In this document: in pieces, positions 34,608 through 48,394 of the stretch
Layout of the letters: every line of letters starts with the position of its first letter
How positions within the stretch are numbered: the stretch's first letter is position 1
Notes under the pieces: generated by a model
Seen by the model: only the letters and a program-made list of their open reading frames with translations
Databases searched by the model: none
Told to the model about the DNA's origin: nothing
Assembly: GCA_903970145.1 (NCBI GenBank)
Contig: CAJCHO010000011.1
Coordinates: forward strand, 1 to 64,000
Source: Mycobacteriaceae bacterium
GTDB taxonomy: Bacteria; Pseudomonadota; Gammaproteobacteria; Burkholderiales; Burkholderiaceae_D
DNA: 64,000 nt
Reading direction: 5' to 3'
Program-made: the position numbers and the translations under genes

Positions 34608-36503
34608 TCAGGCCGGCGCAGTAGCGCCCGGGGCGATAGTGGGCTGATTGCCCGGAGGAGTGTTGGAACTGCCGCTCACCTTGGGAGCACGCGGTGGCAA
34701 ACCGGCCATGATGTCATCGATCTGGTCGGCGTCGATCGTTTCCCATTCAAGCAGCGCCGCGGTCATCGCCTCGACCTTGTCGCGATTCTCGATGATCAGC
34801 TTTTTCGCATACGCGTACTGCTCATCGATGATGCGGCGAATTTCGCTATCCACCTTTTGCATGGTGGATTCGGAGACATTCTTCTGGGTCGTCACACTGC
34901 GCCCGAGGAAGACCTCCCCTTCGTTTTCCGCATACACCATTGGTCCGAGCGCGTCGCTCATGCCATAGCGCGTCACCATATTGCGTGCCGTCTCGGTGGC
35001 ACGCTCGAAGTCGTTCGAGGCACCGGTCGTGATCTGGCCCATGAATACCTCTTCGGCGATACGACCGCCAAACAGCATCGAGATGCGCTGCAGGAGGTAA
35101 TCACGATCGAAGCTGTACTTGTCCTTCTCCGGCAGCGACATGGTCACGCCGAGCGCGCGCCCGCGCGGAATGATCGTCACCTTGTGAACCGGGTCGCACT
35201 TGGGCAGCAGCTTGCCAAGGATTGCGTGGCCGGATTCGTGATACGCGGTGTTGCGCTTTTCTTCCTCGTCCATGACCATCGTGCGGCGCTCGGCGCCCAT
35301 GACAATCTTGTCCTTGGCGCGTTCGAAATCCATCATCTCGACCACGCGACCATTACGACGCGCCGCGAATAGCGCCGCTTCGTTAACCAGATTGGCCAGA
35401 TCGGCACCGGAGAATCCGGGCGTGCCGCGCGCCAGAATATCGGCCTTCACATCCTGGGCGATCGGAACCTTGCGCATATGCACATTGAGAATCTGCTCGC
35501 GACCACGGATATCAGGCAGTGGCACTACAACCTGCCTATCAAAGCGGCCCGGACGCAGCAAAGCCGGATCGAGCACATCGGGTCGGTTGGTCGCCGCGAT
35601 CACGATTACACCCGTGCCGGTCTCGAAGCCATCCATCTCGACGAGCATCTGATTGAGCGTCTGTTCGCGTTCATCATTGCCGCCGCCAAGTCCCGCGCCG
35701 CGCTGGCGTCCGACGGCATCGATTTCATCGATGAATATGATGCAGGGCGCATGCTTTTTCGCCGTCTCGAACATGTCGCGCACGCGCGCCGCGCCGACGC
35801 CAACAAACATCTCCACGAAGTCCGAGCCGGAAATCGAGAAGAACGGTACCTTGGCCTCGCCAGCAATGGCGCGCGCCAACAGCGTCTTGCCGGTCCCGGG
35901 AGAACCAACCATGAGCACGCCACGCGGAATGCGCCCACCGAGCTTTTGGAATTTCGACGGATCGCGCAGGAAATCGACCAGTTCGGTCACTTCCTCCTTG
36001 GCCTCATCGCAGCCGGCAACGTCGGCAAAGGTAACCTGGTTGGTGCTCTCGTCGAGCATCTTGGCGCGCGATTTACCAAACGAGAACGCACCACCCCGTC
36101 CGCCCCCTTGCATCTGGCGCATGAAGAAAATCCACACACCGATCAGAAGCAGCATCGGGAACCAGGTGGCCAAGAGGCTCGCCCAGATCGACTGCTCTTC
36201 ATGAGCCTTGTTATCGATCATCACACCCGCGGCGAGCAAGTCCCCGTAGAGGCCCTTGTCGTAAAAACTGCCAGTGGTGTGTTCTTTTTTCCCGTCGGTC
36301 AGCTCGATCTGGATATCCGGCGTGAAGCCGTTATCGGTAATCTTGACCATCTTGACCTGCTGGCCTTTGACCTGCGCCAGGAACAAGGAATACGGTACCT
36401 CGGTGGCACCTGTCGGCGCTTTGCCTTCGTATTGCTTGAACACGAAGAACAGCGCGAGTGCGACCACCACCCAGACCATCGCCTTGGAAAACGGATTATT
36501 CAA
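34608..36503 (-). CDS. ftsH: ATP-dependent zinc metalloprotease FtsH
   Basis: 631 residues. Two membrane segments (about 8-22 and 107-127) flank a small periplasmic domain. The AAA module has Walker A GSPGTGKT (200-207), Walker B IIFIDEID and the [22 protein letters not shown]. The zinc site HESGH is at 422-426. The membrane hexamer degrades misfolded membrane proteins and regulators such as LpxC. The ftsH-folP-glmM order is standard for the group. Confidence 0.97.
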   Translation of the reverse strand: MNNPFSKAMVWVVVALALFFVFKQYEGKAPTGATEVPYSLFLAQVKGQQVKMVKITDNGFTPDIQIELTDGKKEHTTGSFYDKGLYGDLLAAGVMIDNKAHEEQSIWASLLATWFPMLLLIGVWIFFMRQMQGGGRGGAFSFGKSRAKMLDESTNQVTFADVAGCDEAKEEVTELVDFLRDPSKFQKLGGRIPRGVLMVGSPGTGKTLLARAIAGEAKVPFFSISGSDFVEMFVGVGAARVRDMFETAKKHAPCIIFIDEIDAVGRQRGAGLGGGNDEREQTLNQMLVEMDGFETGTGVIVIAATNRPDVLDPALLRPGRFDRQVVVPLPDIRGREQILNVHMRKVPIAQDVKADILARGTPGFSGADLANLVNEAALFAARRNGRVVEMMDFERAKDKIVMGAERRTMVMDEEEKRNTAYHESGHAILGKLLPKCDPVHKVTIIPRGRALGVTMSLPEKDKYSFDRDYLLQRISMLFGGRIAEEVFMGQITTGASNDFERATETARNMVTRYGMSDALGPMVYAENEGEVFLGRSVTTQKNVSESTMQKVDSEIRRIIDEQYAYAKKLIIENRDKVEAMTAALLEWETIDADQIDDIMAGLPPRAPKVSGSSNTPPGNQPTIAPGATAPA

Positions 36504-36577
36504 GATTCAACTCCAGCAAGCTCCTACCGCATTGAGAGACGATTCTACGCTTTGACCTGCCCTCGTGCCACGCACCC

Positions 36578-37228
36578 TCACGGATGCCGCAGGCCTCGGC
36601 CCAGAATGAAGGTTTCGGCGGACTTATCGCGCGAAGCCTTCGGTTTGCGTGCAGCTACCGTTACAAACTGGCGTTTGAAGGCCTCGACGGTCTGGCTGTA
36701 GCCGCTACCGTGGAAGGCTTTTACTAAGAGCGCCCCAGTCGGCTTGAGGTACTTTTGGGAAAATTCCATTGCCAATTCAATGAGATGCATCATTCTAGCG
36801 GCATCTGCAACAGCTACGCCACTTAAGTTTGGGGCCATGTCCGAAAGGACAAGGTCGATACAACGCCCGCCACCTGCGGCGCCGACCACCTCCTCGAGTC
36901 TGGCCAGCACCGCCTCCTCACGAAAATCGCCCTGAATGAAGCTTACGCCGGCGATTGGCTCCATCGGCAGAAGGTCGAGCGCGATGATCTGTCCTGATAG
37001 GGCTCCGCCTGGTAGTTTCAGGCGTTCACGCAGGTATTGGCTCCAGCTGCCTGGTGCCGCTCCGAGATCAACGATGACCTGTCCGGGCTTGATGAGCGCG
37101 TCGCGCTCGTCGATCTCCTTGAGCTTGAATGCGGCGCGCGCCCGATAGCCCTCGCGCTGCGCCATTTTGACGTAGGGATCGTTGATGTGGTCGTGTAGCC
37201 ACGACTGGTTGGATTTGTTCTTGGCCAT
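36578..37228 (-). CDS. rlmE: 23S rRNA (uridine-2'-O-)-methyltransferase RlmE
   Basis: 216 residues. The K-D-K-E tetrad context is visible: [10 protein letters not shown] (Lys), SAM motif [25 protein letters not shown] (Asp), [11 protein letters not shown] (Lys) and a C-terminal SAETFILG (Glu). It methylates U2552 of 23S rRNA in the large subunit. It is divergent from yhbY, 113 bp apart, and precedes ftsH as in other proteobacteria. Confidence 0.95.
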   Translation of the reverse strand: MAKNKSNQSWLHDHINDPYVKMAQREGYRARAAFKLKEIDERDALIKPGQVIVDLGAAPGSWSQYLRERLKLPGGALSGQIIALDLLPMEPIAGVSFIQGDFREEAVLARLEEVVGAAGGGRCIDLVLSDMAPNLSGVAVADAARMMHLIELAMEFSQKYLKPTGALLVKAFHGSGYSQTVEAFKRQFVTVAARKPKASRDKSAETFILGRGLRHP

Positions 37229-37340
37229 ACCGCTTTACTCGAATCTTCCCCGCTTTCGCGCCCTGGCACTAGCTGATTGGGTGATAATCGCCCGGGCGGC
37301 GACTCTTTAGCCGCCCTCACCACTGCTCCGCGCTCTTTTC

Positions 37341-37814
37341 ATGAACCCGACTCCCCTGACCCCCGCCCAACGCCGTGAACTCAAGGCACGCGCCCACGCC
37401 CTCGAACCGGTAGTACTGGTCGGCGCCGCCGGACTTACCTCGGCCGTGGTCAAGGAAGTCGAGCGCGCCCTTCTCGCCCATGAGCTCATCAAGGTGCGGG
37501 TCGCAGGCGACGATCGCGAGGCGCGCGTGGCGATCCTTGAGCAGCTCACGACCCAATTACGCGCCCACCCCGTGCAGCACATCGGCAAGCTTCTGGTGCT
37601 GTTTCGTGCCATCGACAAGCCGAGCGAAGCCGGCGCGCGTCCCGTCGCCAGCACGCCAAAGCGTCGCAGCGAACCCCATGCGAAGCGTCCTCCGCGCGCA
37701 CCGGCCAAGCCCAACCGACGTACGGCCGCCGCACTGGCCCCGCGTCCACCGCGCACTGCGCGCGTGCGCAAGTCCGGCCAACGCTCGACCAAGAAGCCCT
37801 TTCAGTCCAACTAG
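37341..37814 (+). CDS. yhbY: YhbY family RNA-binding protein (CRM domain) with a basic tail
   Basis: 157 residues. The first ~95 form a CRS1-YhbY domain (LTPAQRRELKARAHALEPVVLVGAAGLT, the GxxG-like loop, IKVRVAGDDRE). The remaining ~60 are a low-complexity basic tail (KRRSEPHAKRPPRAP, RRTAAALAPRPPRTARVRKS), longer than E. coli YhbY (97 residues). YhbY binds pre-50S ribosome particles. The tail should add non-specific RNA binding. Its TAG stop overlaps the stop of the converging gene in a CTAG. Confidence 0.88.
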   Translation: MNPTPLTPAQRRELKARAHALEPVVLVGAAGLTSAVVKEVERALLAHELIKVRVAGDDREARVAILEQLTTQLRAHPVQHIGKLLVLFRAIDKPSEAGARPVASTPKRRSEPHAKRPPRAPAKPNRRTAAALAPRPPRTARVRKSGQRSTKKPFQSN

Positions 37815-38233
37815 CCCGCTAGCCCTCGTGGCGCGCGCATCAGGAGCCACGCTGCTGCGATAAGCGCCGCACTGATCGCCAGATGCATGGCACCGCCCAG
37901 GCCATGCAACTGGGTAAACGACAGCACCGAGTTGGCGCCATGCGAGGCAATCGCGGGCACTAGCCACGCGATCTCGATGACCGAAAAGAGCGCCGCCGCG
38001 CCCAGGAGCAGCGTCACAAGCCGCGATCGAGGTGCTGCCAGCGGCGCCGCGCCGCAGGCGACGACGAGCGCCAGCCAATAGCAGTTCATGAATAACTCCC
38101 CGGCAATTGCCCCGGCGCGCGCATGATCGTCACCGAGTCCGGCAAAAATCAGATAGGCACCCAGCACCGCGCCCAGAAGCGCGCCGGCAACCAGGGTGCA
38201 CAACAGCCCGGCCAGTCTTGCGCGCTGTGGCAC
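37811..38233 (-). CDS. DUF4149-type four-helix membrane protein
   Basis: 140 residues with four hydrophobic segments (about 8-30, 50-70, 76-96, 108-132). Short motifs such as AGAIAGELFMNCY, and the place between greA and yhbY, fit the DUF4149 proteins found there in many betaproteobacteria. It sits in the inner membrane; function unknown. It follows greA by 2 bp. Confidence 0.7.
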   Translation of the reverse strand: MPQRARLAGLLCTLVAGALLGAVLGAYLIFAGLGDDHARAGAIAGELFMNCYWLALVVACGAAPLAAPRSRLVTLLLGAAALFSVIEIAWLVPAIASHGANSVLSFTQLHGLGGAMHLAISAALIAAAWLLMRAPRGLAG

Positions 38234-38235
38234 GA

Positions 38236-38712
38236 CTATTCGTAACGAACCGCGAGAACCTCGTACTCGCGTGCGCCACCTGGAGCCTGAAAGTTCGCAA
38301 CGTCGCCCTCGAACTTGCCGATCAGGGCGCGCGCGATCGGACTCGATATCGAAATCTTGTTCTCCTTGATATCGGCCTCGTCTTCACCAACGATCTGATA
38401 GACGACCGAAACGCCTGACCCGAGATCCTGCAATTCGACAGTTGCTCCGAACACCACGCGACCGTCGGCATCGAGGAGTTTGGGATCGATGACCTGGGCG
38501 TTGGAGAGCTTGCCCTCGATTTCCTGGATGCGACCTTCGATGAAACTCTGGCGCTCCTTGGCTGCGTCGTATTCGGCGTTCTCGGACAGGTCACCCTGAG
38601 CGCGCGCCTCCGAGATCGAATTGATCACCGTTGGCCGATCGACGGTCTTCAAGCGGTGCAGTTCCTGCTTCATCAATTCAACGCCGCGTACGGTAATCGG
38701 GATGGAACTCAT
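38236..38712 (-). CDS. greA: transcription elongation factor GreA
   Basis: 158 residues from the ATG at 38712, the family's normal length; the frame is open 19 codons further up. The N-terminal coiled coil (GVELMKQELHRLKTV to KERQSFIEGRIQEIEGKL) carries the acidic loop DLSENAEYDAAKE that reaches the polymerase active site. The C-terminal FKBP-like domain includes SPIARALIGK and a GDVANFQAPGG-type end. It rescues backtracked RNA polymerase. It follows carB by about 90 bp. Confidence 0.95.
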   Translation of the reverse strand: MSSIPITVRGVELMKQELHRLKTVDRPTVINSISEARAQGDLSENAEYDAAKERQSFIEGRIQEIEGKLSNAQVIDPKLLDADGRVVFGATVELQDLGSGVSVVYQIVGEDEADIKENKISISSPIARALIGKFEGDVANFQAPGGAREYEVLAVRYE

Positions 38713-38803
38713 TGCCGGGGGACTCTTTATGGATGTCGAGACAGCCGACGCGCGGCGCGAAATCGGCACGCACGGGCGGTAAGGTCTTCGGGGGTGGATT
38801 GAG

Positions 38804-42041
<3,238 letters not shown>

Positions 42042-42049
<8 letters not shown>

Positions 42050-43193
42050 GCGGCTGATGCTCCATCATTTGAACGAAGCGATCGAAGAGATAACCGATAT
42101 CGTGGGGACCGGGACTGGCTTCGGGGTGCCCCTGGAAACAGAACGCCGGCTTGTCGATGCGCGCAAAGCCCTGCAGCGATCCGTCGAACAGCGACACGTG
42201 GGTGACCCTGCAGTTGGCCGGCAGCGACGCCGCGTCGACCGCGAATCCGTGGTTTTGCGAGGTGATCACGACTTGGCGGGTAGCCAGATCCTGCACGGGG
42301 TGATTCGCTCCATGGTGACCAAACTTCATTTTCAGAGTGCGCGCGCCGCATGCCAGGCCCATGATCTGATGTCCGAGACAAATGCCGAAGGTCGGCAAGC
42401 CACGCTCGATCAGTTCGCGCGTGGCCGCGATTGCATAGTCACAGGGCTCGGGGTCGCCCGGGCCGTTGGACAGAAAAATTCCGTCGGGTCGCAGCGCGAG
42501 TGCCATCGCGGCGCTCGCCTGGGCAGGAAGCACAGTGACCCGGCAACCTCGGGCAACCAGCATGCGCAGGATGTTGCGCTTGATGCCGTAATCGAAGGCG
42601 ACCACATGAAAGCGCGCATTGGCCGCTTCCTGATAACCCTGGCCGAGCGCCCAAGCGCCTTCACGCCACTCGTAGGGCTCGCGCGTCGAGACCACCTTGG
42701 CCAGATCCATCCCGGCGAGGCCGGGAAACTCTTGTGCAAGGGCAATTGCGCGCGCGGCGTCAGCTTCACCGGCGATGATCGCACCACCCTGGGCACCCCT
42801 TTCGCGCAGGATGCGCGTCAGGCGGCGCGTGTCGATCCCGGCTATTGCGACGCAAGCCTCTCGCCTCAAGTAGGCATCGAGTGCCTCGGTACTGCGAAAA
42901 TTCGAATGCAGTCGCGGCAGGTCGCGGATCACGAGACCAGCCGCGTGGATCGCGTTGGACTCGACATCTTCGGGATTCGCGCCGGTATTGCCGATGTGCG
43001 GATAGGTGAGCGTTACGATCTGGCGCGCATAACTGGGGTCGGTCAGGATTTCCTGATAACCCGTCATGGCGGTATTGAACACGACCTCGCCGCTGGTGAC
43101 GCCGGGCTTGCCGATGGAAATGCCGCGAAAGGTCGTGCCGTCGGCTAGCGCCAGGATAGCGGGTGGCGCAAAACTACTGAATTCAGACGGCAA
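42042..43193 (-). CDS. carA: carbamoyl-phosphate synthase small subunit CarA
   Basis: 383 residues. An N-terminal CPSase domain ([32 protein letters not shown]) is followed by a class-I glutamine amidotransferase with nucleophile Cys in [11 protein letters not shown] and the His/Glu pair in [13 protein letters not shown]. It releases ammonia for CarB, encoded next with an 8-bp overlap. The 240 bp upstream, shared with the divergent transaldolase gene, must hold the promoter; no PyrR-type or Arg box was recognised by eye. Confidence 0.97.
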
Positions 43194-43436
43194 CGCTGAT
43201 GCTCCCTGTTGTGCCGTCCGTGCGCCATTCGAACCCTTCTTGCGGGTGTGGACGCGCGACTGCGCTGCACGCCCATTTCACCGTCTAGCTGGTGCAAGAA
43301 GTTGTCGTGCTGGGGGAAAATTCGCTAGCGGCCGGCAGAAAGTAGATAAACTTTCAAAGTATACCGCATTTGAGCCAGGTTTGCGAAGGTTCGCCATGCT
43401 CAGCTAGACTGAAGTCAAGCCCCTGTCCCTGTGTCC

Positions 43437-44372
43437 ATGAACCAACTCGAACAACTCAAGGCCGTAACCGTCGTCGTTGCCGATACCAGCGATTTCGAGT
43501 CGATGCGCGCCTATGCGCCGCGCGATGCGACCACCAATCCTTCGCTGATTCTGCGCTCGGCGCGCCAGCCGCTGTATCGACCCTTGCTCGAGGCAGTGCT
43601 GGAGAATCACAGCGATGCCCCGCTGCACGGGAGGGTCGATCGGCTTCTGGTTGCCTTTGGGCTCGAGATTCTCAAAATCGTACCGGGCCGCGTCTCGACC
43701 GAAGTCGACGCGCGGCTGTCCTTCGACGTGCCGGCGACCGTCGCCAAGGCGCATGAACTGGTCGCACTCTATGAGCAGGCCGGCATCAGTCCGGAGCGCG
43801 TGCTCATCAAGATCGCCGCGACCTGGGAAGGCATCCGTGCGGCCGAAATACTCGAGCGCGAGGGAATTCACTGCAACCTGACACTGCTGTTCTCAAGCGT
43901 GCAGGCGCTGGCCTGCGCCGACGCCGGCGCGACTCTGATCTCGCCGTTCGTGGGCCGCATCACCGACTGGTACAAGAAGAATACCGGGCAAGACTACGGA
44001 CCCGAGGACGACCCGGGCGTGCAATCGGTGCGCCAGATCTATGCCTTGTTCAAGAATCTCGACTACCACACCCAGATCATGGGAGCGAGCTTTCGCAGCG
44101 TCGGCCAGATCGCAGCGCTGGCGGGATGCGACCTATTGACGATCAGCCCGGCGCTGCTCGCCGAGCTCAGTGCCAGCGAAGCACCGCTCATCGCGCGTCT
44201 GACGCCCGAGTGGGCGCGCACGCAGGCGAGCGAGCCAAGCGTAATGGATGAGCCGGGATTTCGCTTTCGCCTAAACGAGAACGCGATGGCGAGCGAGAAG
44301 CTCGCCGAAGGGGTGCGGATCTTTTCGGCCGACACGCGCGCCCTCGAGGATCTGATCAGTAAAGGTGCCTAG
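43437..44372 (+). CDS. tal: transaldolase
   Basis: 311 residues from the ATG at 43437 (a GTG at 43431 is also possible; no clear ribosome site for either). The Schiff-base Lys125 lies in [12 protein letters not shown]. Other family landmarks are [43 protein letters not shown] and MGASFRS. It is a TalB-type enzyme moving dihydroxyacetone units in the pentose phosphate pathway. It is divergent from carA, and its TAG stop overlaps that of the converging SirB2-like gene in a CTAG. Confidence 0.95.
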   Translation: MNQLEQLKAVTVVVADTSDFESMRAYAPRDATTNPSLILRSARQPLYRPLLEAVLENHSDAPLHGRVDRLLVAFGLEILKIVPGRVSTEVDARLSFDVPATVAKAHELVALYEQAGISPERVLIKIAATWEGIRAAEILEREGIHCNLTLLFSSVQALACADAGATLISPFVGRITDWYKKNTGQDYGPEDDPGVQSVRQIYALFKNLDYHTQIMGASFRSVGQIAALAGCDLLTISPALLAELSASEAPLIARLTPEWARTQASEPSVMDEPGFRFRLNENAMASEKLAEGVRIFSADTRALEDLISKGA

Positions 44373-44758
44373 AAAAGTCCCGCGAGTGCGCCAGCCGGGT
44401 TTTTGGTGATTGCGACCGTCACGACCCAGCCGAACACCAGGAGTGCCGCGAAGAAGGCACCGACTCGCACGGGGGGCGACTTCCCCAGGCGCAGCGCAAT
44501 TACTCCCAGCACCACATAGGCCACAAGGCCGGCGAGCTTGGCGAGCAGCCAGCCATGCTCGCCCGGTTCCTGTATGACCTGGCTCGCCAGATAGAGCGCG
44601 CTGACGAGGAGCAAGGTGTCGACCACGTGGGGCAGGACTCTGACGAGCCGGTTACGGACGAGACTCGAGTCGCCCAGCATGAGCAGACCGCGAGCGACGA
44701 AGCCGACGAGGCTCAGCGCCACGCAGACCATATGAAGTTCCTTGATTGCCAGATACAT
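44369..44758 (-). CDS. SirB2-family membrane protein
   Basis: 129 residues from the ATG at 44758. Four hydrophobic segments are seen, starting [22 protein letters not shown] and followed by [19 protein letters not shown], which match the SirB2 family pattern (K-x-x-H near the start, HxxDTLLL in the middle). An inner-membrane protein; no molecular function is established for the family. Confidence 0.8.
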   Translation of the reverse strand: MYLAIKELHMVCVALSLVGFVARGLLMLGDSSLVRNRLVRVLPHVVDTLLLVSALYLASQVIQEPGEHGWLLAKLAGLVAYVVLGVIALRLGKSPPVRVGAFFAALLVFGWVVTVAITKNPAGALAGLF

Positions 44759-44831
44759 CGTCGATTCCAGTTGTTCGAAGTGAGCGGCCAATCTTACCCT
44801 CGATTGCGGGTCAACTCGCCCCGCGTGACGC

Positions 44832-45734
44832 TCAGATGCGTATGCTTTCAGGGGTACGTGCCTGCCAGCGCATCAGGTGCCGCTCCACCAGTCCGACGCA
44901 CGCATCCAGGGTCAGCGCAAACACGGTCAGGATCACGATGCCGGCGAGCACGCTGTCGATCTCGAACGTGCCCTCGGCCTGCGAGATCAGATACCCAATA
45001 CCGCGCGCGGCACCAAGATATTCGCCGACGACGGCCCCAACAAATGCCAGTCCTACGGCATTGTGCAGCGAGGAAAATACCCAGCTCATGGCGCTTGGCA
45101 GATAGACCCGTCGCAACAGGTCGCGTCGACTAGCGCCGAGCATGCGCGCATTGGCAAGCACTACCGGACTGACTTCGCGCACGCCCTGATAGACGTTGAA
45201 GAACACGATGAAAAAAACCAGCGTGATACCGAGAGCGATCTTCGAGCCCATGCCAAGGCCAAACCAGGTCGCAAAGATCGGGGCGAGGATGACGCGCGGC
45301 ATGGCATTGGCCGCCTTGACGTAGGGATCAAGTAGCGCCGCCATTACCGGCGCGAGCGCTAGCCACATGCCGATTGCCATGCCAAGAACGGTGCCGCACA
45401 CGAAGGCGCACAAGGTCTCGACGAGGGTCACGATCAGGTGTCCCCAGATCTCGGCCGGGAAATGCAACACCAGCCAGGCGTGTTCGCGCGTGCCGATTTC
45501 GAACGAGCTCTCACCGGTTGTGAACCATAACCAGATGCGCATGGCCACCTTGTCCGGCTGACCGAAAAAGAATGCCGCCTGATTGGGATTATCGAAGTAC
45601 CAGGGCGGCAAGAGGTTTGGGCTCGTCAGCACATACCAAAAACCAATCAGCGCGACGAGCAGCACGATTCGCCATGCCCGGATATTGCCGCTGTGTGGCG
45701 CGAGCTTGCGCCAGAGCAAAGCGCGCCCGCTCAC
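44832..45734 (-). CDS. ABC transporter permease (SsuC/TauC family)
   Basis: 300 residues, six membrane segments. The binding-protein-dependent permease loop is seen as EVSPVVLANARMLGASRRDLLRRVYLPSAMSWVFSSL. SsuC-type features include HLIVTLVETLCAFVCGTVLGMAIG. It forms the channel of an importer encoded with the ATPase and binding protein upstream. The likely substrate class is sulfonate, nitrate, taurine or a pyrimidine precursor; the sequence does not decide. It overlaps the ATPase gene by 4 bp. Confidence 0.88.
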   Translation of the reverse strand: MSGRALLWRKLAPHSGNIRAWRIVLLVALIGFWYVLTSPNLLPPWYFDNPNQAAFFFGQPDKVAMRIWLWFTTGESSFEIGTREHAWLVLHFPAEIWGHLIVTLVETLCAFVCGTVLGMAIGMWLALAPVMAALLDPYVKAANAMPRVILAPIFATWFGLGMGSKIALGITLVFFIVFFNVYQGVREVSPVVLANARMLGASRRDLLRRVYLPSAMSWVFSSLHNAVGLAFVGAVVGEYLGAARGIGYLISQAEGTFEIDSVLAGIVILTVFALTLDACVGLVERHLMRWQARTPESIRI

Positions 45735-46585
45735 GCGCCCTCCATCTGGCGTGAATGGGCCTTGAGCACTTCATCCTTCATGATCTGCCAGATACGCGCG
45801 TGCAACTGCGCGAACCCGGGATCGTCGCGAATGGCGATGACATCCCGGGGACGCGCGAGATCGATCGCGAACTCGCCTATCGGTCTGGTGGCGGGACCCG
45901 CCGACAGGACGATCACGCGATCGCTCAGGGCAATCGCTTCGTCCAGATCGTGCGTGATGAACAATACCGCCTTCTTTTTCGCACTCCAGAGCTCGAGCAG
46001 TTCGTTTTCCATCAACTGACGGGTCTGTACGTCAAGCGCCGAAAAGGGCTCGTCCATCAGTAGGATGTCCGGCTCGAGGATCAGCATTTGCGCCAACGCC
46101 ACCCGCTTTCTCATGCCACCGGACAGCTCGTGGGGATAGCTGCCGGCAAACCCACCCAATCCGACGCGCCGCAACCAGTGCAGCGCCGGTTCACGGGCGC
46201 TGGCGCGCGTCGCGCCGCGAAACAGCAATCCGGCCATGACATTCTCGAGCGCGCTGCACCAGGGCATGAGCGCCTCGGCCTGGAAGAGGTATCCCGCCTG
46301 GCGATTGACGCCATCAAGCGCTTGACCGTAGACATAGACGCCGCCTGAACTGGGTGACAGGAGGCCGGCCGCGATATTGAGCAGCGTCGATTTACCGCAA
46401 CCGGTTGGCCCGACCACCGAGACGAACTCCCCCTGCGCCACCGAGAGACTGGTCTGGTCTACGACCAGATAGCCGTCTGCGCCCACCTTGCGTCCGCGCG
46501 CGGCAAAGACGCAACTGACCGCGCGCAACTCGAGCGCCGCCGGGGCAGCCGCCACCCGTGCCTCGTCTGGGTTCGGCGCGTTCAC
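45731..46585 (-). CDS. ABC transporter ATPase (SsuB/TauB family)
   Basis: 284 residues. Walker A GPTGCGKST, signature LSGGMRKRV, Walker B ILLMDEPFSALD and the switch His in LFITHDLDEAI are intact. The tail PIGEFAIDLARPRD is typical of the nitrate/sulfonate/taurine group. It drives import with the permease and binding protein. Both junctions are ATGA overlaps, so the three genes are coupled. Confidence 0.9.
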   Translation of the reverse strand: MNAPNPDEARVAAAPAALELRAVSCVFAARGRKVGADGYLVVDQTSLSVAQGEFVSVVGPTGCGKSTLLNIAAGLLSPSSGGVYVYGQALDGVNRQAGYLFQAEALMPWCSALENVMAGLLFRGATRASAREPALHWLRRVGLGGFAGSYPHELSGGMRKRVALAQMLILEPDILLMDEPFSALDVQTRQLMENELLELWSAKKKAVLFITHDLDEAIALSDRVIVLSAGPATRPIGEFAIDLARPRDVIAIRDDPGFAQLHARIWQIMKDEVLKAHSRQMEGA

Positions 46586-47646
46586 GGCCAGCGCGCGTCG
46601 GCCTTCATGACGAATTCATTGGTGAAAGTCTCGTCGAGCCGGATATGCGCCGCATCGACCCGCGGATTGAAAGCCGCGAGCACCTTCAGGGCCGTGCGCG
46701 TTCCGGCCTCGGGGATCAAGCCGTCAGGTGAATAGGACTCGTGCACCTTGTCGAAGGAGGCGAGATAGAGGGCGCGATCGCCCAGCAGGTAGGTCTCGGG
46801 CACGGTCTTTAGCAATTCTGCGGGACCGGCGTGCTGCAGCCAGCGCTCGGCGCGCACGATGGCGTTGGTCAGCGCCTGCATGGTATGCGGATATTTCTTC
46901 ACAAAGTCGCTAAAGGCGTAGAGCGTGGCGGCGGGCATCTGGCCGCCAAAGAGCTCCTGGGTGCCCTTCAGGGTGCGCGCATCGGCCAGGATGCGGATGT
47001 CACCGTGCTGCTCTAGCATGGTCATGACCGGCTCGACATTGCAGATTGCATCGATCTGACCAGAACGGGCGGCCGAGAGTGCAGCCGCGGAGCTACCGAC
47101 GCCGATCACCGAAACCTCGTTTGGTTTGACACCGCCCTGGGCCAGATAGTAGTCGAGGGCAACATTGGTCGATGAGCCAGGCGCCGACACCCCGATGCGC
47201 ATACCCTTGAGATCGGCCGGACCCTTTACCTGCGCCGCCTTCGCGCTCACGACTCCGATCGATATCTGTGGCGCCCGCCCCATGAGTACAAAAGCGCGGA
47301 TCGGCTGATTCTTCGATTGCATGTCGATGGTGTGCTCGTAGGCGCCGGCCACCACATCGGCGCTGCCCCCGATAAGCGCCTCGAGCGACTTCGCGCCACC
47401 GGCAAAGTCACTGATCTCAACCTGCAAGCCCTCGTCCTTAAAATATCCGAGCTGCTCTGCGATAGTCAGCGGCAAGTAATAGAGGCCGGCCTTGCCGCCG
47501 ACAGCGATCAGGACATGAGGTTTTTCTGGTGTCTGGGCATGCACCGCCGCAAAACACAGGCACAGGCACACGAGCAGCGCGCTTCGTGTCGCGGTCTTCG
47601 CGCGCAACAACATCCTGTCCCGTTGTGACGCCTGGTAGCGCATCAT
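46582..47646 (-). CDS. ABC transporter substrate-binding protein (SsuA/NMT1-like)
   Basis: 354 residues. A Sec signal core (SALLVCLCLCFAAVHA, cleavage near HA-QT) is followed by a periplasmic binding fold of the NMT1/SsuA kind: YYLPLTIAEQLGYFKDEGLQVEI, GSADVVAGAYEHTIDM, DLKGMRIGVSAPGSSTNVALDYYL. These proteins bind alkanesulfonates, nitrate, or thiamin and pyrimidine precursors. No sulfur or thiamin genes are adjacent, so the ligand is unknown. It is the first gene of the transporter operon. Confidence 0.88.
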   Translation of the reverse strand: MMRYQASQRDRMLLRAKTATRSALLVCLCLCFAAVHAQTPEKPHVLIAVGGKAGLYYLPLTIAEQLGYFKDEGLQVEISDFAGGAKSLEALIGGSADVVAGAYEHTIDMQSKNQPIRAFVLMGRAPQISIGVVSAKAAQVKGPADLKGMRIGVSAPGSSTNVALDYYLAQGGVKPNEVSVIGVGSSAAALSAARSGQIDAICNVEPVMTMLEQHGDIRILADARTLKGTQELFGGQMPAATLYAFSDFVKKYPHTMQALTNAIVRAERWLQHAGPAELLKTVPETYLLGDRALYLASFDKVHESYSPDGLIPEAGTRTALKVLAAFNPRVDAAHIRLDETFTNEFVMKADARWP

Positions 47647-47659
47647 TCTAGCGCCTGGC

Positions 47660-48388
47660 TTAACCCTCTACCCGTTGCCACTGTGCCACTCCGAGCACGC
47701 GCGTCGGGCTTGTCGAACCACTGGCCGGTTCGAGCGAGAGCCCGAGCAGCGCTGCGCTGCGCAGGGCGGCGAGATCGGGAGGCGTCACCACCGTCCCGGG
47801 ACGTAGCAGCGCTGCCGGCACGAGTCCGGCCGGATGCATGGAATCATCGGCCGCCCGTGCGGTCCACAATTCAAGCGCTTCGCTGTCGGCCACCACCAGA
47901 TCCTTGTCAAGTACGGTCAGGCGCGCCGCTCTGGCGTCAGCGGCGATGACGAGCATTGCCACCGCCCGTCCACTCTTGGGTTCGATAAACGTCGCCGCAT
48001 AACTGACCGCAGGCGCAGCTTGCTTCGCGCCGGGAATCAGGCCCGGGTTGTTCAGAAGGCCGATCGCGAGCACGGCAAGTGAGAGCGCGGCGATGGCGCC
48101 GGTGCGCCAGAAGGCCAGGTTTACCCACCAGCCAGGCCGTGAATGCGGCGCGGCCAGCGCCGGGATGCGACGAACTAACCCCGACCAGACTCGCGCCGGT
48201 ACGGCTACGCTCGGAATATCCTCGGCCAATGGTGCCAGGCCGTCCTGCCAGTGGGCAACCAGCGAGCGCAAATGCGCATCGTGCGCGAGATGGGTCTCAA
48301 AGCGGCGGCGCGCTGCCCCGCGCAGGGTCCCGAGCACGTACTCGCTCGCGAGGCGCTGGCGCAGTTCGGCTTTTCCAGTGAGCTGCAT
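47660..48388 (-). CDS. anti-sigma factor (RskA family)
   Basis: 242 residues. The N-terminal cytoplasmic part (RLASEYVLGTLRGAARRRFETHL) is the sigma-binding segment of RskA-type factors. One membrane helix is at about 91-112 (FWRTGAIAALSLAVLAIGLL). The outer part is the RskA domain (SLEPASGSTSPTRVLGVAQ at the end). It holds the ECF sigma factor encoded 6 bp upstream in check at the membrane. The inducing signal is unknown. Confidence 0.85.
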   Translation of the reverse strand: MQLTGKAELRQRLASEYVLGTLRGAARRRFETHLAHDAHLRSLVAHWQDGLAPLAEDIPSVAVPARVWSGLVRRIPALAAPHSRPGWWVNLAFWRTGAIAALSLAVLAIGLLNNPGLIPGAKQAAPAVSYAATFIEPKSGRAVAMLVIAADARAARLTVLDKDLVVADSEALELWTARAADDSMHPAGLVPAALLRPGTVVTPPDLAALRSAALLGLSLEPASGSTSPTRVLGVAQWQRVEG

Positions 48389-48394
48389 GGCCGC

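Noticed and set aside
35478-36701. 407-codon open frame on the plus strand opposite ftsH
   Set aside because: It is the antisense of a perfectly conserved ftsH gene. GC-rich coding DNA often leaves the opposite strand open, and the product has no recognisable domain.
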